Source: Fidelibacterota bacterium | GTDB lineage: Bacteria; Fidelibacterota; UBA8477; JABMPR01 | NCBI GenBank assembly: GCA_016844955.1 | Contig: JAERTH010000032.1 | Location: 1-64,000, forward strand | DNA length: 64,000 bases | Direction: 5' to 3' | In this document: positions 10,684-21,947 of the stretch, one piece after another | How positions within the stretch are numbered: position 1 is the stretch's first letter | Layout: each line of letters starts with the position of its first letter | The notes under the pieces: generated by a model | Seen by the model: the letters and a program-made list of their open reading frames with translations, nothing else | Told to the model about the DNA's origin: nothing | The model's database searches: none | Position numbers and translations under genes: made by a program

Positions 10684-13600
10684 TTTAATCTCCCGTTCAA
10701 CTCAACTTCACCGTCCTGATTGATTTTACTGGTAACGGAAACATTTTGATTGATCTGATACTCTAGCCCAAAATCATAATCCGATTTTCCATCTATTGGT
10801 TGCAACGCCCCATCATAAGTAACCTTCCAGTTCTTGGTGATTCTCTGCCCAAGCTGTAGTCGTGATACTGAGCTCGTATCAGAAGTATTTAGTCCCACAT
10901 CTAGAATATCCAAGCCTGTAATTTCACGGGCAACCTTTGACAGCTGTTTCTCTACCAGCATCTCAGAATAACTCTTCACCGGATTCAGTGCTGACTGTGT
11001 GTCAAAGCTTACTTCAACCAATTTTTGGTTTATGGTCAGATAGGTAAGTACATCACTCTGTGTTAGCTGTGTATTTGCCGCTTTGATGACCAGCTCTGGT
11101 TCGAGCAGATCACCGCTAAGAACAAGGACAATGGTTTCACCGTCTATGTCAATCTCAGCTTCCATATTTATCTGAGGATTAAAATCAACAGAATTGAAGA
11201 TGATTTCTCCAGAATTCAAGCGGAGTTCGTTACCGAGATAATAAAATTTTCCACCCTCTTGTACCGTAAGGGTACCAGTGAACCGCATAATTCCGTCGCC
11301 ATAATCCAATAGCCATAACTCGCCTTCAAATTCAGCTTCAATCTGGTCATTTGATATAAGTAAATCACTGGCGAATTGGGTATCGAGACTGTAACGGAAA
11401 ATACTGCTATCCACATTACTCACAATCTCGTCATAGGACTCCTTCTCACCGAAATTATCATAATAGGCCGCTCTTTTAACAGGTATGATGGCAGTCACAT
11501 CCATTGTATCCTGTCCTATAAATTGTAGTTCTGCATCAGCAATCGCTTCGATGAGTCCGTCGGTACTACGATAATAGACTTCTTCAGCATTAAGAGAAAT
11601 GTCAAAACGCGGATGAAAAAATGATCTTAAATCAATGGTGCCCTGAGCATTGACTGTCCCGGCATAGTTCTGAGTGGCATCAACGCCAAACAAATCGCCA
11701 AAGTAGGATGTGATCTCGCCAACTACACCTTGGATATTCAGGTTCGAACCTTCTGAGAAAAGCATGCGTCCTGAGAAATGGTCCAGGGTCATTGTATTGT
11801 CAACAAGGGTTAGCTCGGAGTGAATATCAGTAACTGGGTTGCCTAATACTGATACCTCCAGGCGACCATTGTGCCCTCGAATTTTCCCGTTACGGATAGG
11901 GGCTTTCAGTGGACCTGAAAACCCCAGGTTTCCAATAAAATCTCCTTGAATGCCATCAATGGAAGCTATGTAAGAAGATAGAAAGGGCATTTCGTTTAGA
12001 TTAAATTCGAAATCCATGCCCATATCCCGAGAGGAGAAGGATGAGCGATCCCCAGCAATTAAATCCAGAGATAAAGGCATAAACCCAGAACCCGAACCAT
12101 AACCCCAATTACTTACCATAGAAAGCGTATCGAAGGTGAGAAGATTCCCTTCATAGTTCATCTCCATATAACCTGAAGTAAATTTCAGTGTATCAAAAGC
12201 GGCTTCAGTCAGGGATAATTGCGCATCCATTTTTGTATCCACCGGGGTACCGCGAATGGACAATGATCCCGTGGCGCGTCCATTCACAGGCATTCCCACA
12301 ATAGTTTTAAATTTCAAATCTCGAAGCCGATAGTTATCCGTAACAATTGAAAAATTCTGAGGTGTGGTTTTAATTGCATCACCCTTGATCTTATATCCCC
12401 AAGGTAGTTGTCCTACGAGATTTAAAGTGCCACCACTCTTGCTGGCATACATAGCGTTGCTGACTGTGGTTGAACTGCTTAACGTGATATCCACCATAGC
12501 TGAATCACTGGGATATCCAAGCGTTACCCCATTGAGTAATTGGAATTGGGCATCGATAACCGGATCAAACAGTGGACCAGTTAATTGGGCCTTCCCGGTA
12601 GCAATTCCTGCAAAAGCCACTTTGAGGTTGAAAAAGTCTAGAATACCCTGAACATCAATCAGCTCAAAGTTTGAGCTAAGCTGTAAGCCCTGATTAAGAT
12701 CATAAGCACCTGCAAGTGCGAGCCCTCCATTGTTGAAGGAAAATATAGAAGAGGGGATTTCGAAAAGACTATCAGTACGCTTTTCAATGTGGATACTGTC
12801 AGCCAATTTCAGCTGATCTCCACCCATGATGACATTTAGCTTGTGAATGTCTATTCCCTCGGAGTCAGAACGGCCGCTGAGCGATATTAAGTTTTTGGTT
12901 CCCTGTAAATGAAGATCATCGATAGAAATACCAAGAGAAGAAACGTTTGCCAGAACCGTGTAGGATAGCAGGGAGTCCCCAAGTAGTAATCCCTGATTTC
13001 CCTGCAGGGCAACATCGCCCAAAAGCTTTCCCTGTTCTAACACCAGAGCCACTTTGCCGAGACCTGTTAGCATTAGTTTGTCATCAAAGCTGAGATTATC
13101 TGGTGAGATATCACCACTTATCTGGGGTCTATCAAGGCTTCCCGAAACAACAAAATTACTGGCGACGGCACCACCGAAAGGATTCTTTTTTTCTAAGGGC
13201 TGAATCAATGAAAAATCGGAAATTGAAAGTGCCCCCTGAAGGTTGAGTACGTCAGTATTGATACCCCCGGAGAACTCCAATCGGTTGTCTCCCATAGTTA
13301 TTAAACCCTTGGGAAACCAAAGATCGCGACCATTCGCATACCGCACATCAGCTACCAGCGAATCAAATTTTATGTCATTCATAGTAAAAGTTGCTAGTCT
13401 CGGGTTAAACAGGTATGTTCCATCCCTGCCAGAAAAACTGATTTGTCCGATCGGTTCACGTATTAGCAATTTGCTATTGATAAGAAATGGGGAAAGGTCC
13501 AGGCGAAACAGATCAGCATAACCGCTGACTCTGCCTATTGTGTCTCTTTCAGCACTGATGGCAATATGTTCAAGCTCATCACCAATTATCACATTAATCT

Positions 13601-14501
13601 CATCTCCCCCATTGGTATGGGCGAACGAGTTCAGTTTGATTGGGATTTGGTTATCAGCCATATGGAGACTACCCGTTCCAGAGAGATGCAAATCAGTGGA
13701 ATCCTTCTGGAAATTGAGGCTAAAATCCATCCGGGCGTTTGAATAGGGTTCAGGAAGTTCAAGGTATTCGATGGAAGAAATTGCTACATCTTTTGCATCT
13801 AGTTTGATCGATATTGATTCTGTGCCCATAGTTCCATCTAATTTTAGTGATTGAGATGGTGAATTCACCTGAAGATCATTAAAAGCCAATGCTCCTGATT
13901 GATCTGCTTCCAGCGTGCCTGAAATGGACATGGTATCGGCAGAAATATCGGGTATTGCTATTTCACTCGAGAGAATTTTCAGATGTGTAAAGCCATCAAT
14001 GAGCCACAAATTGGCTGTCATGTTTAGCAGGTTTACGACTTGCATTGAATCCTGAACAACCAGATCAAGACGTCCATTATTGCCTCGGATATTTTCTATA
14101 ATCACTGATGTGAGTGTAGGAGATTCAGGCGCTTTTCCACTTCGCACGGGAATAAATTCTGATCTGAAGTGGTAGTCATCAATGGTAAAATTCTTAATGA
14201 ATACCTCTCGGGTATCCCATTCCCACTCCCAATCGATCAATTTAGCAGCCTCCGCTACCAGTAACGTATCCGCATTATTATTCAGTAAAACATTGAGATT
14301 GGAGATGCCCAACTCTTTTCCAAATACACCGCCATGGAGTTGCCCATGCACACTGATGTCTCTGGATTCTAAAAAGGTGGAGTTTAGTAGATTCAGGGTC
14401 AATTGAGAAAACAGGTGGGTTTGAAACAGGAACAGGTAAATCAGGATACTAATTAGGCTTAGTAATCCACCTCCTATCCATTGTGCTACCCGCTTTTTCA
14501 T
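10671..14501 (-). CDS. TamB-like translocation/assembly module protein (DUF490 C-terminus)
   Basis: 1276 aa, N-terminal TM, C-terminal GELWLLDYGDGIMRFTGTLTVQEGGKFYYLGNELRLNSGEIIFNSVDFNPQINMEAEID...; adjacent to BamA/TamA homologue. Confidence 0.85.
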   Translation of the reverse strand: MKKRVAQWIGGGLLSLISILIYLFLFQTHLFSQLTLNLLNSTFLESRDISVHGQLHGGVFGKELGISNLNVLLNNNADTLLVAEAAKLIDWEWEWDTREVFIKNFTIDDYHFRSEFIPVRSGKAPESPTLTSVIIENIRGNNGRLDLVVQDSMQVVNLLNMTANLWLIDGFTHLKILSSEIAIPDISADTMSISGTLEADQSGALAFNDLQVNSPSQSLKLDGTMGTESISIKLDAKDVAISSIEYLELPEPYSNARMDFSLNFQKDSTDLHLSGTGSLHMADNQIPIKLNSFAHTNGGDEINVIIGDELEHIAISAERDTIGRVSGYADLFRLDLSPFLINSKLLIREPIGQISFSGRDGTYLFNPRLATFTMNDIKFDSLVADVRYANGRDLWFPKGLITMGDNRLEFSGGINTDVLNLQGALSISDFSLIQPLEKKNPFGGAVASNFVVSGSLDRPQISGDISPDNLSFDDKLMLTGLGKVALVLEQGKLLGDVALQGNQGLLLGDSLLSYTVLANVSSLGISIDDLHLQGTKNLISLSGRSDSEGIDIHKLNVIMGGDQLKLADSIHIEKRTDSLFEIPSSIFSFNNGGLALAGAYDLNQGLQLSSNFELIDVQGILDFFNLKVAFAGIATGKAQLTGPLFDPVIDAQFQLLNGVTLGYPSDSAMVDITLSSSTTVSNAMYASKSGGTLNLVGQLPWGYKIKGDAIKTTPQNFSIVTDNYRLRDLKFKTIVGMPVNGRATGSLSIRGTPVDTKMDAQLSLTEAAFDTLKFTSGYMEMNYEGNLLTFDTLSMVSNWGYGSGSGFMPLSLDLIAGDRSSFSSRDMGMDFEFNLNEMPFLSSYIASIDGIQGDFIGNLGFSGPLKAPIRNGKIRGHNGRLEVSVLGNPVTDIHSELTLVDNTMTLDHFSGRMLFSEGSNLNIQGVVGEITSYFGDLFGVDATQNYAGTVNAQGTIDLRSFFHPRFDISLNAEEVYYRSTDGLIEAIADAELQFIGQDTMDVTAIIPVKRAAYYDNFGEKESYDEIVSNVDSSIFRYSLDTQFASDLLISNDQIEAEFEGELWLLDYGDGIMRFTGTLTVQEGGKFYYLGNELRLNSGEIIFNSVDFNPQINMEAEIDIDGETIVLVLSGDLLEPELVIKAANTQLTQSDVLTYLTINQKLVEVSFDTQSALNPVKSYSEMLVEKQLSKVAREITGLDILDVGLNTSDTSSVSRLQLGQRITKNWKVTYDGALQPIDGKSDYDFGLEYQINQNVSVTSKINQDGEVELNGRLKFTY

Positions 14502-14625
14502 ACCCGGAACTGCTCCTTTAATTGGCCTTGAATTTACAGCCGTATTTAGATATTTCTACCACTTAGAGCTTCGAGAGTTCATGGATTTGTTGTGCATAAT
14601 TTGTAGAGTTTTCGCCATTCTCGTT

Positions 14626-14670
14626 AAAAAAGCAATGATCAGGATAACGCTTGGGTTACCTGATCATTGC
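14626..14670 (-). terminator. Rho-independent terminator downstream of dnaK
   Basis: Minus strand GCAATGATCAGG...CCTGATCATTGC with inner TAAC/GTTA, followed by TTTTTT. Confidence 0.8.
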
Positions 14671-14716
14671 CTTATTGAGATCGATAGTAGAGCAGTTGCC
14701 CTATATCATGGTTTAG

Positions 14717-16636
14717 CTATTTTTTGGCGTCCGCATCATCAACGACTTCAAAGTCAGCTTCTTCAACTTCTTCGCCATCAGCTTTTGCCTGGTCACCAGC
14801 ATCACCTTCAGGAGAAGCTTGAGGTTCTCCCTCCTCCTTGGCAGCTTCGTACATAGAGCCGGAAGCCTGGTTCCATATTTCAGTCAGCGCGTTAAGTGCT
14901 GCTTCAATAGTTGCCTTATCAGAACTTGACTGGGCCGATTTAAGTGCATCCACCTTTTCCTGGAGCATGGCTTTCATCTCGTCAGGAACCTTATCACCAT
15001 ATTCTTTCAGATTTTTCTCTGTTTGATAAACCAGAGCATCGGCCTGGTTGCGAATATCGATGAGTTCACGTGCCTGGGTATCTTCCTCGGCATGCTTTTC
15101 AGCATCATTAATCATCTCTTCCTTCTCAGCATCCGAAAGACCGCTGGAGGCTTCAATGCGGATAGACTGTTCCTTCCCGGAGGCCTTATCCTTGGCGGAG
15201 ACATGCATGATACCATTGGCATCAATATCAAAGGTGACTTCTACCTGAGGCATACCACGTGGAGCTGGTGGTAGTCCGTCAAGAATGAAACGACCCAATG
15301 TTTTATTGTCAGCAGCCATTTGACGCTCACCCTGAAGAACATGAATTTCTACCTGGGTTTGGTTGTCAGCAGCGGTTGAGAAAGTTTCACTTTTCTTGGT
15401 TGGGATAGTTGTATTGCGTTCAATTAACCTTGTGCACACGCCACCCAATGTCTCGATACCCATTGACAGGGGTGTCACATCCAATAGCAGTACATCAGAA
15501 ACTGAACCGGAGAGTACTCCACCCTGAATAGCCGCACCCATGGCAACTACTTCATCAGGATTAACTCCACGATTGGGGTCCTTGCCAAAGATATTTTTTA
15601 CAATTTCTTGAACTTTGGGGATTCTTGTGGATCCACCGACCAGGATAACCTCGTCAATTTCACCAGCTGAAAGCCCTGCATCCTTGATCGCATTTTCACA
15701 AGGTTTGCGTAGGCGATTAAACAGATCATCGGTGAGACTTTCAAACTTTGCCCGGGTCAGTGTTAACACAAGGTGCTTGGGTCCAGTCTGATCAGCTGTA
15801 ATGTATGGCAGGTTGATTTCAGTGGAACTGGTACTCGATAGCTCAACTTTGGCCTTTTCAGCAGCTTCTTTGAGACGCTGCATTCCCATGGCATCCTTAG
15901 AAAGATCAATACTTTCGGCTTTTTTGAACTCACTTACCAGCCATTCAATAATGGCGTGGTCCCAGTCATCACCACCCAGGTGAGTGTCACCATTTGTAGA
16001 TTTCACTTCGAAAACACCATCACCCAGTTCGAGAACTGAAACATCAAAAGTACCACCACCAAGATCAAATACCGCAATGGTTTCATCATTCTTTTTGTCA
16101 AGGCCATAAGCCAAAGCAGCTGCAGTTGGTTCGTTGATAATGCGCAGAACATTCAAGCCGGCAATCTTACCAGCGTCCTTGGTTGCCTGGCGTTGTGAAT
16201 CATTGAAGTATGCAGGTACCGTTACCACAGCATCCTCTACTTTCTCACCCAGATATTCTTCAGCAGTCTGCTTCATCTTCTGCAGTACCATAGCTGAAAT
16301 TTCTGGTGGAGAGTAAGAATCATCACCAACCTGTACTTGGCTGCGGCCACCAGGACCACTTATTATCTGGTAAGGAACTTCTTCAATCTCACGCGCAACT
16401 TCATTGAATTTGCGACCCATGAATCTTTTAACAGAATAAATTGTATTGGTCGGATTGGTAATAGCCTGACGTTTTGCAGGTTGTCCAACCAACCGATTCC
16501 CCTCTTTTGCGAATGCAACCACTGAAGGCGTGGTTCTTCCACCCTCTGCATTGGTGATAACGACGGAATCGCTTCCCTCAATCACCGAAACGCAGGAGTT
16601 AGTGGTACCTAAATCGATACCGATTACTTTACCCAT
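14717..16636 (-). CDS. dnaK: Molecular chaperone DnaK (Hsp70)
   Basis: [57 protein letters not shown]. Confidence 0.98.
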   Translation of the reverse strand: MGKVIGIDLGTTNSCVSVIEGSDSVVITNAEGGRTTPSVVAFAKEGNRLVGQPAKRQAITNPTNTIYSVKRFMGRKFNEVAREIEEVPYQIISGPGGRSQVQVGDDSYSPPEISAMVLQKMKQTAEEYLGEKVEDAVVTVPAYFNDSQRQATKDAGKIAGLNVLRIINEPTAAALAYGLDKKNDETIAVFDLGGGTFDVSVLELGDGVFEVKSTNGDTHLGGDDWDHAIIEWLVSEFKKAESIDLSKDAMGMQRLKEAAEKAKVELSSTSSTEINLPYITADQTGPKHLVLTLTRAKFESLTDDLFNRLRKPCENAIKDAGLSAGEIDEVILVGGSTRIPKVQEIVKNIFGKDPNRGVNPDEVVAMGAAIQGGVLSGSVSDVLLLDVTPLSMGIETLGGVCTRLIERNTTIPTKKSETFSTAADNQTQVEIHVLQGERQMAADNKTLGRFILDGLPPAPRGMPQVEVTFDIDANGIMHVSAKDKASGKEQSIRIEASSGLSDAEKEEMINDAEKHAEEDTQARELIDIRNQADALVYQTEKNLKEYGDKVPDEMKAMLQEKVDALKSAQSSSDKATIEAALNALTEIWNQASGSMYEAAKEEGEPQASPEGDAGDQAKADGEEVEEADFEVVDDADAKK

Positions 16637-16702
16637 TTTTCACCTCTTTTATAGATTTCATATGTTTAATAAATTCACTCACAGATCGGCTATAGTGACA
16701 AG

Positions 16703-16768
16703 TGTCATGCCAACAAGACATATGCGCCATATCGACGTATATCATGACACATCTGTGCCTATATGGCG
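16703..16768. promoter_or_regulatory. Nested inverted repeats in the nadE-dnaK intergenic region
   Basis: TGTCATG (16703-16709)/CATGACA (16743-16749); CGCCATAT (16725-16732)/ATATGGCG (16761-16768); TGACA-AG-TGTCA (16696-16707). Confidence 0.45.
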
Positions 16769-16794
16769 ACCAATTTGTACCTTTTGGAGATGAT

Positions 16795-18438
16795 TTACTG
16801 TTCTTGGCGGTAGTGATTTACAATTGGCATACGTCTTCCAATTCCAAAAGCCTTGGATGAAACACGTATACCGGGTGGCATTTGTTGACGTTTGTATTCA
16901 TTTATCCTCACTTTATGAAGCAGCTCTTCGACTAATTCTCTGTCCCAGCCGCGTTCAATGAGAGAAGCAATATCTGAGTGCTCTTCGATAATGGCGTTTA
17001 CCAGAGGGCCGACAACCTCGTAATCAAAAGGATCCACCTGGTTTTCACGTAGTTCTGCACTGGGTTCTTTTGTTATGGTATTGGAAGGTATGGCATCAAA
17101 ACCTTTGATCTGATTGTAATAGTTTGCCAGTCCATACACCATTCGTTTTCCAATATCGCTAATAACTGCCAATCCACCTGACATATCACCGTATAAGGTA
17201 CAGTAGCCCAGTGCTATTTCAGTCTTGTTGCCCGTTGTGAGCAGTAGACTTCCATCCTTATTGGAAAAGGACATCAGGATATTTCCTCGAATACGGGCCT
17301 GGAGGTTTTCCTCTGGAAGCCCTACCAGTGGCTCATTAAGTGTTTCCGTATATGTTTCCTGAAAACCATCAAAAATACGCCCAATGGGAACTGACTTGTA
17401 CTGCATACCAAGGTTCTCCGCCAGGCTTTCAGCATCACTGACACTGTGACCAGATGAATATTTTGATGGCATGGCGATACCCAGGACATTTTCTGGGCCA
17501 AGTGCTTCAACGGCAATGGCAGCTGTCACGGCAGAATCAATACCACCCGACAAACCCAATACCGCCTTGGCATGACCGGTTTTTCGGAAATAATCGTGTA
17601 CACCCAACACCAATCCATGATAAACTTGCTCAGCTTTTGAGATCTCTGGAAGTACCCGTCCTTGCTCTGACGTGTCAGAAGCCGGGATACTAACTTGACA
17701 GACACTTTCTTTGAATTGAGGACAAATGTGAATCCATTCTGCATTTTGATTGGCTACCATTGACATGCCATCAAAAACAAGTTGATCCTGTCCCCCAACA
17801 AGATTTACGTAAATATATGGTTTATTATATTTCTTTATCTTATTGATTATTAGACGACTACGTTCTTTATATTTATTGGTTACGAAAGGAGAAGCCGATA
17901 AATTTACGAAAAGGTCTATTCCTTGATCACCCAGAATATCACAAATTTTATAATCTATATTTTCATCCCAGAGATCTTCACAGATATGAATTCCTAGCCT
18001 TAGAGTGTCACCATTGCGGAAAGTAATGGAAACGGGACCATTGTCCCGACCGGGTTTAAAATAGCGCCATTCATCAAATACGTCATAGGTTGGCAATAAA
18101 GATTTGTTCACCCACTGAACAAGTTCACCATGCTGCAAAACAGCAACCCCATTGTAAGTGTCGGAACCATCAAAGTGTATGGCGCCAATTAGGGTAACCA
18201 TTGCACCACTGGCCAGTGCCAGTTGATCTACCATCTTTTGGTTTTCCAGCACAAAATGCTGCTCGTGTATCAGATCCTGGGGTGGGTAACCTGGAATGTA
18301 CATTTCAGGAAACACAAGTAAATCTTTGCCAGCTTGTTCCATCTCCTGCATAATCTCAAGTGCGCGATCTGTGTTTTCTTGTAGCGCACCGACAGTGGGA
18401 TTTACTTGAGCGATAGCAAGGTTAAGTGCGGTATTCAT
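16795..18438 (-). CDS. nadE: NAD+ synthase (glutamine-hydrolysing, nitrilase + synthetase domains)
   Basis: N-terminal nitrilase LVFPEMYIPGYPPQDL; synthetase VLGLSGGIDSAVTAAIAVEALG. Confidence 0.95.
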   Translation of the reverse strand: MNTALNLAIAQVNPTVGALQENTDRALEIMQEMEQAGKDLLVFPEMYIPGYPPQDLIHEQHFVLENQKMVDQLALASGAMVTLIGAIHFDGSDTYNGVAVLQHGELVQWVNKSLLPTYDVFDEWRYFKPGRDNGPVSITFRNGDTLRLGIHICEDLWDENIDYKICDILGDQGIDLFVNLSASPFVTNKYKERSRLIINKIKKYNKPYIYVNLVGGQDQLVFDGMSMVANQNAEWIHICPQFKESVCQVSIPASDTSEQGRVLPEISKAEQVYHGLVLGVHDYFRKTGHAKAVLGLSGGIDSAVTAAIAVEALGPENVLGIAMPSKYSSGHSVSDAESLAENLGMQYKSVPIGRIFDGFQETYTETLNEPLVGLPEENLQARIRGNILMSFSNKDGSLLLTTGNKTEIALGYCTLYGDMSGGLAVISDIGKRMVYGLANYYNQIKGFDAIPSNTITKEPSAELRENQVDPFDYEVVGPLVNAIIEEHSDIASLIERGWDRELVEELLHKVRINEYKRQQMPPGIRVSSKAFGIGRRMPIVNHYRQEQ

Positions 18439-18911
18439 CAGAGATCTCTGCGCACCAGTTCAAGAATTTTATTAACAGCCGCTTCAGGTGTATCTACAGC
18501 TTGCAATCCGGGAATATCCCAAGTATTAAACCCAAGAACCGGTTTGTCATAACCCAGCGTATAGGCTATTTCAGCAAGGGTACCATATGCACCTTCAACA
18601 GCGATAGCACCCTGAACCGATCGGATGATTATCCCATTTCGCAGGTCTCCCATTCCAGTCATCACAGGAATGGTCAAGTATTCATTGGCATTGCTGAGGT
18701 CATCTTCTTTGAGTATTCCAACAGCCATACCACCACCTTCCTGCACACCTCGACTGGCTGCTTCCATAATGCCCTGAGCGCCACCTGTGTATACCACGAC
18801 ACCTCTTTCACCAAGGAGTTTGCCAACTTCAAAGGCAAATGATAATCCCTCAGGACTGGCATCACGCGCCCCGATTATGGCAATGCGGATGGAATTTTTA
18901 GCCAGGATCAT
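18438..18911 (-). CDS. TIGR00725/LOG-like Rossmann-fold nucleotide-binding protein
   Basis: [54 protein letters not shown]. Confidence 0.82.
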   Translation of the reverse strand: MILAKNSIRIAIIGARDASPEGLSFAFEVGKLLGERGVVVYTGGAQGIMEAASRGVQEGGGMAVGILKEDDLSNANEYLTIPVMTGMGDLRNGIIIRSVQGAIAVEGAYGTLAEIAYTLGYDKPVLGFNTWDIPGLQAVDTPEAAVNKILELVRRDL

Positions 18912-20200
18912 GGATTTAGGCGATTAATAGTCCGTGGGAAGGGAATGGTTTCCCTGATATGTTGGAGTCCACACAACCATGAAACGACACGTTCGACACC
19001 AAGACCAAAACCTGAGTGTGGAAATGAGCCATAGCGCCTGAGATCCAGATACCAATTGTAATCCGCTTCCGTAGCTCCGTCCTCTTTAATGCGACCGATC
19101 AGGGCTTCCATATCATCTTCGCGCTGTGACCCTCCGATAATTTCTCCATAGCCTTCTGGAGCAAGCATATCCAAGGCCATGGCCTGCTTGTCATTTTCAG
19201 GGTCGCGCTTCATATAAAAGGCCTTAATCGCTGAGGGATAGCGATGTACCATGACGGGGCTGTCAAATTGACTGGAGATAATGGTTTCATCTCCACCACC
19301 AAAATCATCGCCCCACTGAAAGTCCACTCCATTATCCTGAAGTATTTTCACAGCATCTGTGTAGGAGATTCTGGGGAAAGGCTTCTGTATGGCTTCAAGC
19401 TTACTGATGTCCCGCTCCAACGTCTCCAGCTCAGGTCGACGATGCTCCAGGACTTGAGCCACAATGTAGGAGACAAAATCCTCCGCCACATCCATGTTCA
19501 TATCCAGATCATAATAGGCCATTTCAGGCTCAACCATCCAGAACTCAGTTAAATGCCGACGGGTTTTTGATTTTTCGGCCCTGAAAGTGGGTCCAAAGCA
19601 ATAAATCTTTCCAAAGGCAGCCGCTCCTGCCTCGCCATAAAGCTGCCCACTCTGCGTCAAGTAGGCTTTCTCACCAAAATATTCAGTCTCAAAGAGGGTT
19701 GCAGTACCCTCTGTAGCAGCTTTCTGAAAGATAGGGGTATCCACCAGAGTGAAATCTCTATCATCAAAATAGTCACGGATGGCCTTGATGATTGTGTGGC
19801 GTATGCGAATAATAGCGTGTTGACGCTTGGAGCGTAGCCAGAGATGACGATTATCCATGAGATAGTCTGTTCCGTGTTCCTTTTTGGAAATGGGATACTC
19901 TTCAGCAAGTGCGACCAGCTCCAGGGAATGAACCAGCATTTCATATCCACCTGGAGAACGTGGCTCTGCTTTAACTTCACCGGTAACAATAACCGAAGAT
20001 TCCTGAGTAACTTCATTCTTCAAATTGAAGGAGGCTTCCTCAGCGTCAAATTTCGTAACGACGCACTGCATGATACCAGTACCATCCCTGAGGAGTAAGA
20101 ACCATATTTTACCCCCTTTACGGACGTTATAGGCCCATCCTTTGAGCGTAACTGTTTCCCCTACAAAGTCTTTTGCGTTCTGTATAAAGTATTCTTTCAT
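18908..20200 (-). CDS. asnS: Asparagine--tRNA ligase
   Basis: OB-fold N-terminus plus class II motifs; [40 protein letters not shown]. Confidence 0.95.
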   Translation of the reverse strand: MKEYFIQNAKDFVGETVTLKGWAYNVRKGGKIWFLLLRDGTGIMQCVVTKFDAEEASFNLKNEVTQESSVIVTGEVKAEPRSPGGYEMLVHSLELVALAEEYPISKKEHGTDYLMDNRHLWLRSKRQHAIIRIRHTIIKAIRDYFDDRDFTLVDTPIFQKAATEGTATLFETEYFGEKAYLTQSGQLYGEAGAAAFGKIYCFGPTFRAEKSKTRRHLTEFWMVEPEMAYYDLDMNMDVAEDFVSYIVAQVLEHRRPELETLERDISKLEAIQKPFPRISYTDAVKILQDNGVDFQWGDDFGGGDETIISSQFDSPVMVHRYPSAIKAFYMKRDPENDKQAMALDMLAPEGYGEIIGGSQREDDMEALIGRIKEDGATEADYNWYLDLRRYGSFPHSGFGLGVERVVSWLCGLQHIRETIPFPRTINRLNP

Positions 20201-20204
20201 TGGT

Positions 20205-20726
20205 CTACCACTCTTCCGTCATCGATTCAATTATCAAATCAATTAATTTTTCAATCGTTTCATCATAAGCATCTTCTCGTGTCAGCTGCTCATCTTCACT
20301 ACGCAGGGCATTTTCATCTTCACTGAAGTAAGTTCCAAACACCGTAAACGGTTTTTTAAATAGCTCAGTATCGCGAATATGATCATACCAGATCACTTCT
20401 CCCTTGAATTCAAGACGATATTCTAAAATATTTTCGCTCTCATCAAAGCTATTAGGTTTGTCGGTCACCGAATTAATCTTGCCCTCAATATGAGAATCTG
20501 GTGATTCCTTCGCAGATAGGGATAACAATTGCTCGTTGAGCATACGCTCTGTCAGCGCTTCTTCGATATCCGTCTCCACGGCAAATTCAGTGGTCAAATT
20601 CTTAAAGGTGACCAACTCCACATCGTGGAGATGATCGGGGATGCTCCCTTTAAATGAATATATGCCACACCCGGCAAGAATTGACAAGCTCAGGAATAGT
20701 GTGCTAACTTTCTTTAACGATATCAT
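20205..20726 (-). CDS. LptE-family LPS-assembly lipoprotein
   Basis: From internal Met: [43 protein letters not shown]; overlaps upstream gene by 23 bp. Confidence 0.75.
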   Translation of the reverse strand: MISLKKVSTLFLSLSILAGCGIYSFKGSIPDHLHDVELVTFKNLTTEFAVETDIEEALTERMLNEQLLSLSAKESPDSHIEGKINSVTDKPNSFDESENILEYRLEFKGEVIWYDHIRDTELFKKPFTVFGTYFSEDENALRSEDEQLTREDAYDETIEKLIDLIIESMTEEW

Positions 20727-21936
20727 ATTCTTTAATCTTTCTATACAGGGTCCGTTCAGCCATTTGAAGTGCCTTGGCAGTTTTACGTTTATTGAAATTG
20801 AATCGCTCAAGACTTCGTGTAATCAGTTCTCTTTCAACTTGGGCTGCGGTCAGTGTTCCCAACATTTGCGGGTTTAAAATGGCTGCAGTACCGTTTGGTT
20901 CAATTTCATGGCCCTGGTCATCAGGCAGAACTTCCAGAGCAGGATGGTATTCTTCATTGCCCTCTTTTTCTGCACTACTGGTATTTATACCCACTGCCAT
21001 CATTTCTTTCATCTCAGCAATTTCACGCCTCAACATGAATAACTGCTGGAGGATCAGTTCCCTTTCAGCCTGATCGACACTGCGATCCAGTTTGACCGGC
21101 AATAAGGGGTTCAGCTCTGTGGGTGTTGACTCAGCATTTAGATAACGGTAAATAACTTCAGTCTTGATGACCCCTCCCTTTTCAAGAATAACCATACTCT
21201 CGATAAAGTTCTTTAGTTCCCTGATGTTGCCCGGCCAGCGGTGCTGACTCATGACTTTCAATGCTCCATCAGAAAAGCCTTTAAACAGAATCTGATTTCT
21301 AATGGCACAGTCGTTGGCAAATTTATTGGCCAGGATGGCAATGTCTTCACGTCGATCACGAAGCGAAGGAACCGTGAGGGTTATGGCCTTTAATCTATAG
21401 AATAGATCTTTACGAAAAGTTCCGGCCTCTACTTCCTTTTCTAGGTTCCGATTGGATGCTGCTACAATTCGCACATCAACCTTCATGGATGCTGATGATC
21501 CAACCGGCAGAAATTCTCCTTGCTCCAATACGCGCAACAATTTCACCTGTGTTTCCAGGGGTGTTTCACCAATTTCGTCTAAAAATATGGTTCCGCCATC
21601 TGCTGATTGGAAATAACCTTTGCGGTCGCTCTGCGCACCAGTGAAAGCACCTTTCTTGTGACCAAACAATTCACTTTCGATGATGCCTGCAGGAATGGCA
21701 CCACAATTTACGATAACAAAGGGTTTGTGTGAGCGTCGGCTGTGTTTGTGGAGTGCTGATGCAACCAGCTCCTTCCCAGAACCACTTTCACCGGCAATCA
21801 GGACCGAGATATCGGTGGGAGCTACCTGCTCAATGGTTTCAAGCATGGTTTGAACCCCCGCCGACTTCCCAAGAATTCCAAATTTCTTTTGCAGGGAATC
21901 ATTGCGATTGTCTTCAAAATACATAGAACTATCCAT
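20704..21936 (-). CDS. Sigma-54-interacting transcriptional activator (AAA+ and Fis HTH, no receiver domain)
   Basis: GESGSGKELVASALH, ELFGHKKGAFTGA, GGTIFLDEIGE; C-terminal [23 protein letters not shown]. Confidence 0.93.
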   Translation of the reverse strand: MDSSMYFEDNRNDSLQKKFGILGKSAGVQTMLETIEQVAPTDISVLIAGESGSGKELVASALHKHSRRSHKPFVIVNCGAIPAGIIESELFGHKKGAFTGAQSDRKGYFQSADGGTIFLDEIGETPLETQVKLLRVLEQGEFLPVGSSASMKVDVRIVAASNRNLEKEVEAGTFRKDLFYRLKAITLTVPSLRDRREDIAILANKFANDCAIRNQILFKGFSDGALKVMSQHRWPGNIRELKNFIESMVILEKGGVIKTEVIYRYLNAESTPTELNPLLPVKLDRSVDQAERELILQQLFMLRREIAEMKEMMAVGINTSSAEKEGNEEYHPALEVLPDDQGHEIEPNGTAAILNPQMLGTLTAAQVERELITRSLERFNFNKRKTAKALQMAERTLYRKIKEYDIVKES

Positions 21937-21947
21937 AATTATTTGAC

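Noticed and set aside
18426-18842. 138-aa + strand ORF
   Set aside because: Antisense to the LOG-like gene; low-complexity His/Ser-rich translation, no supporting features.
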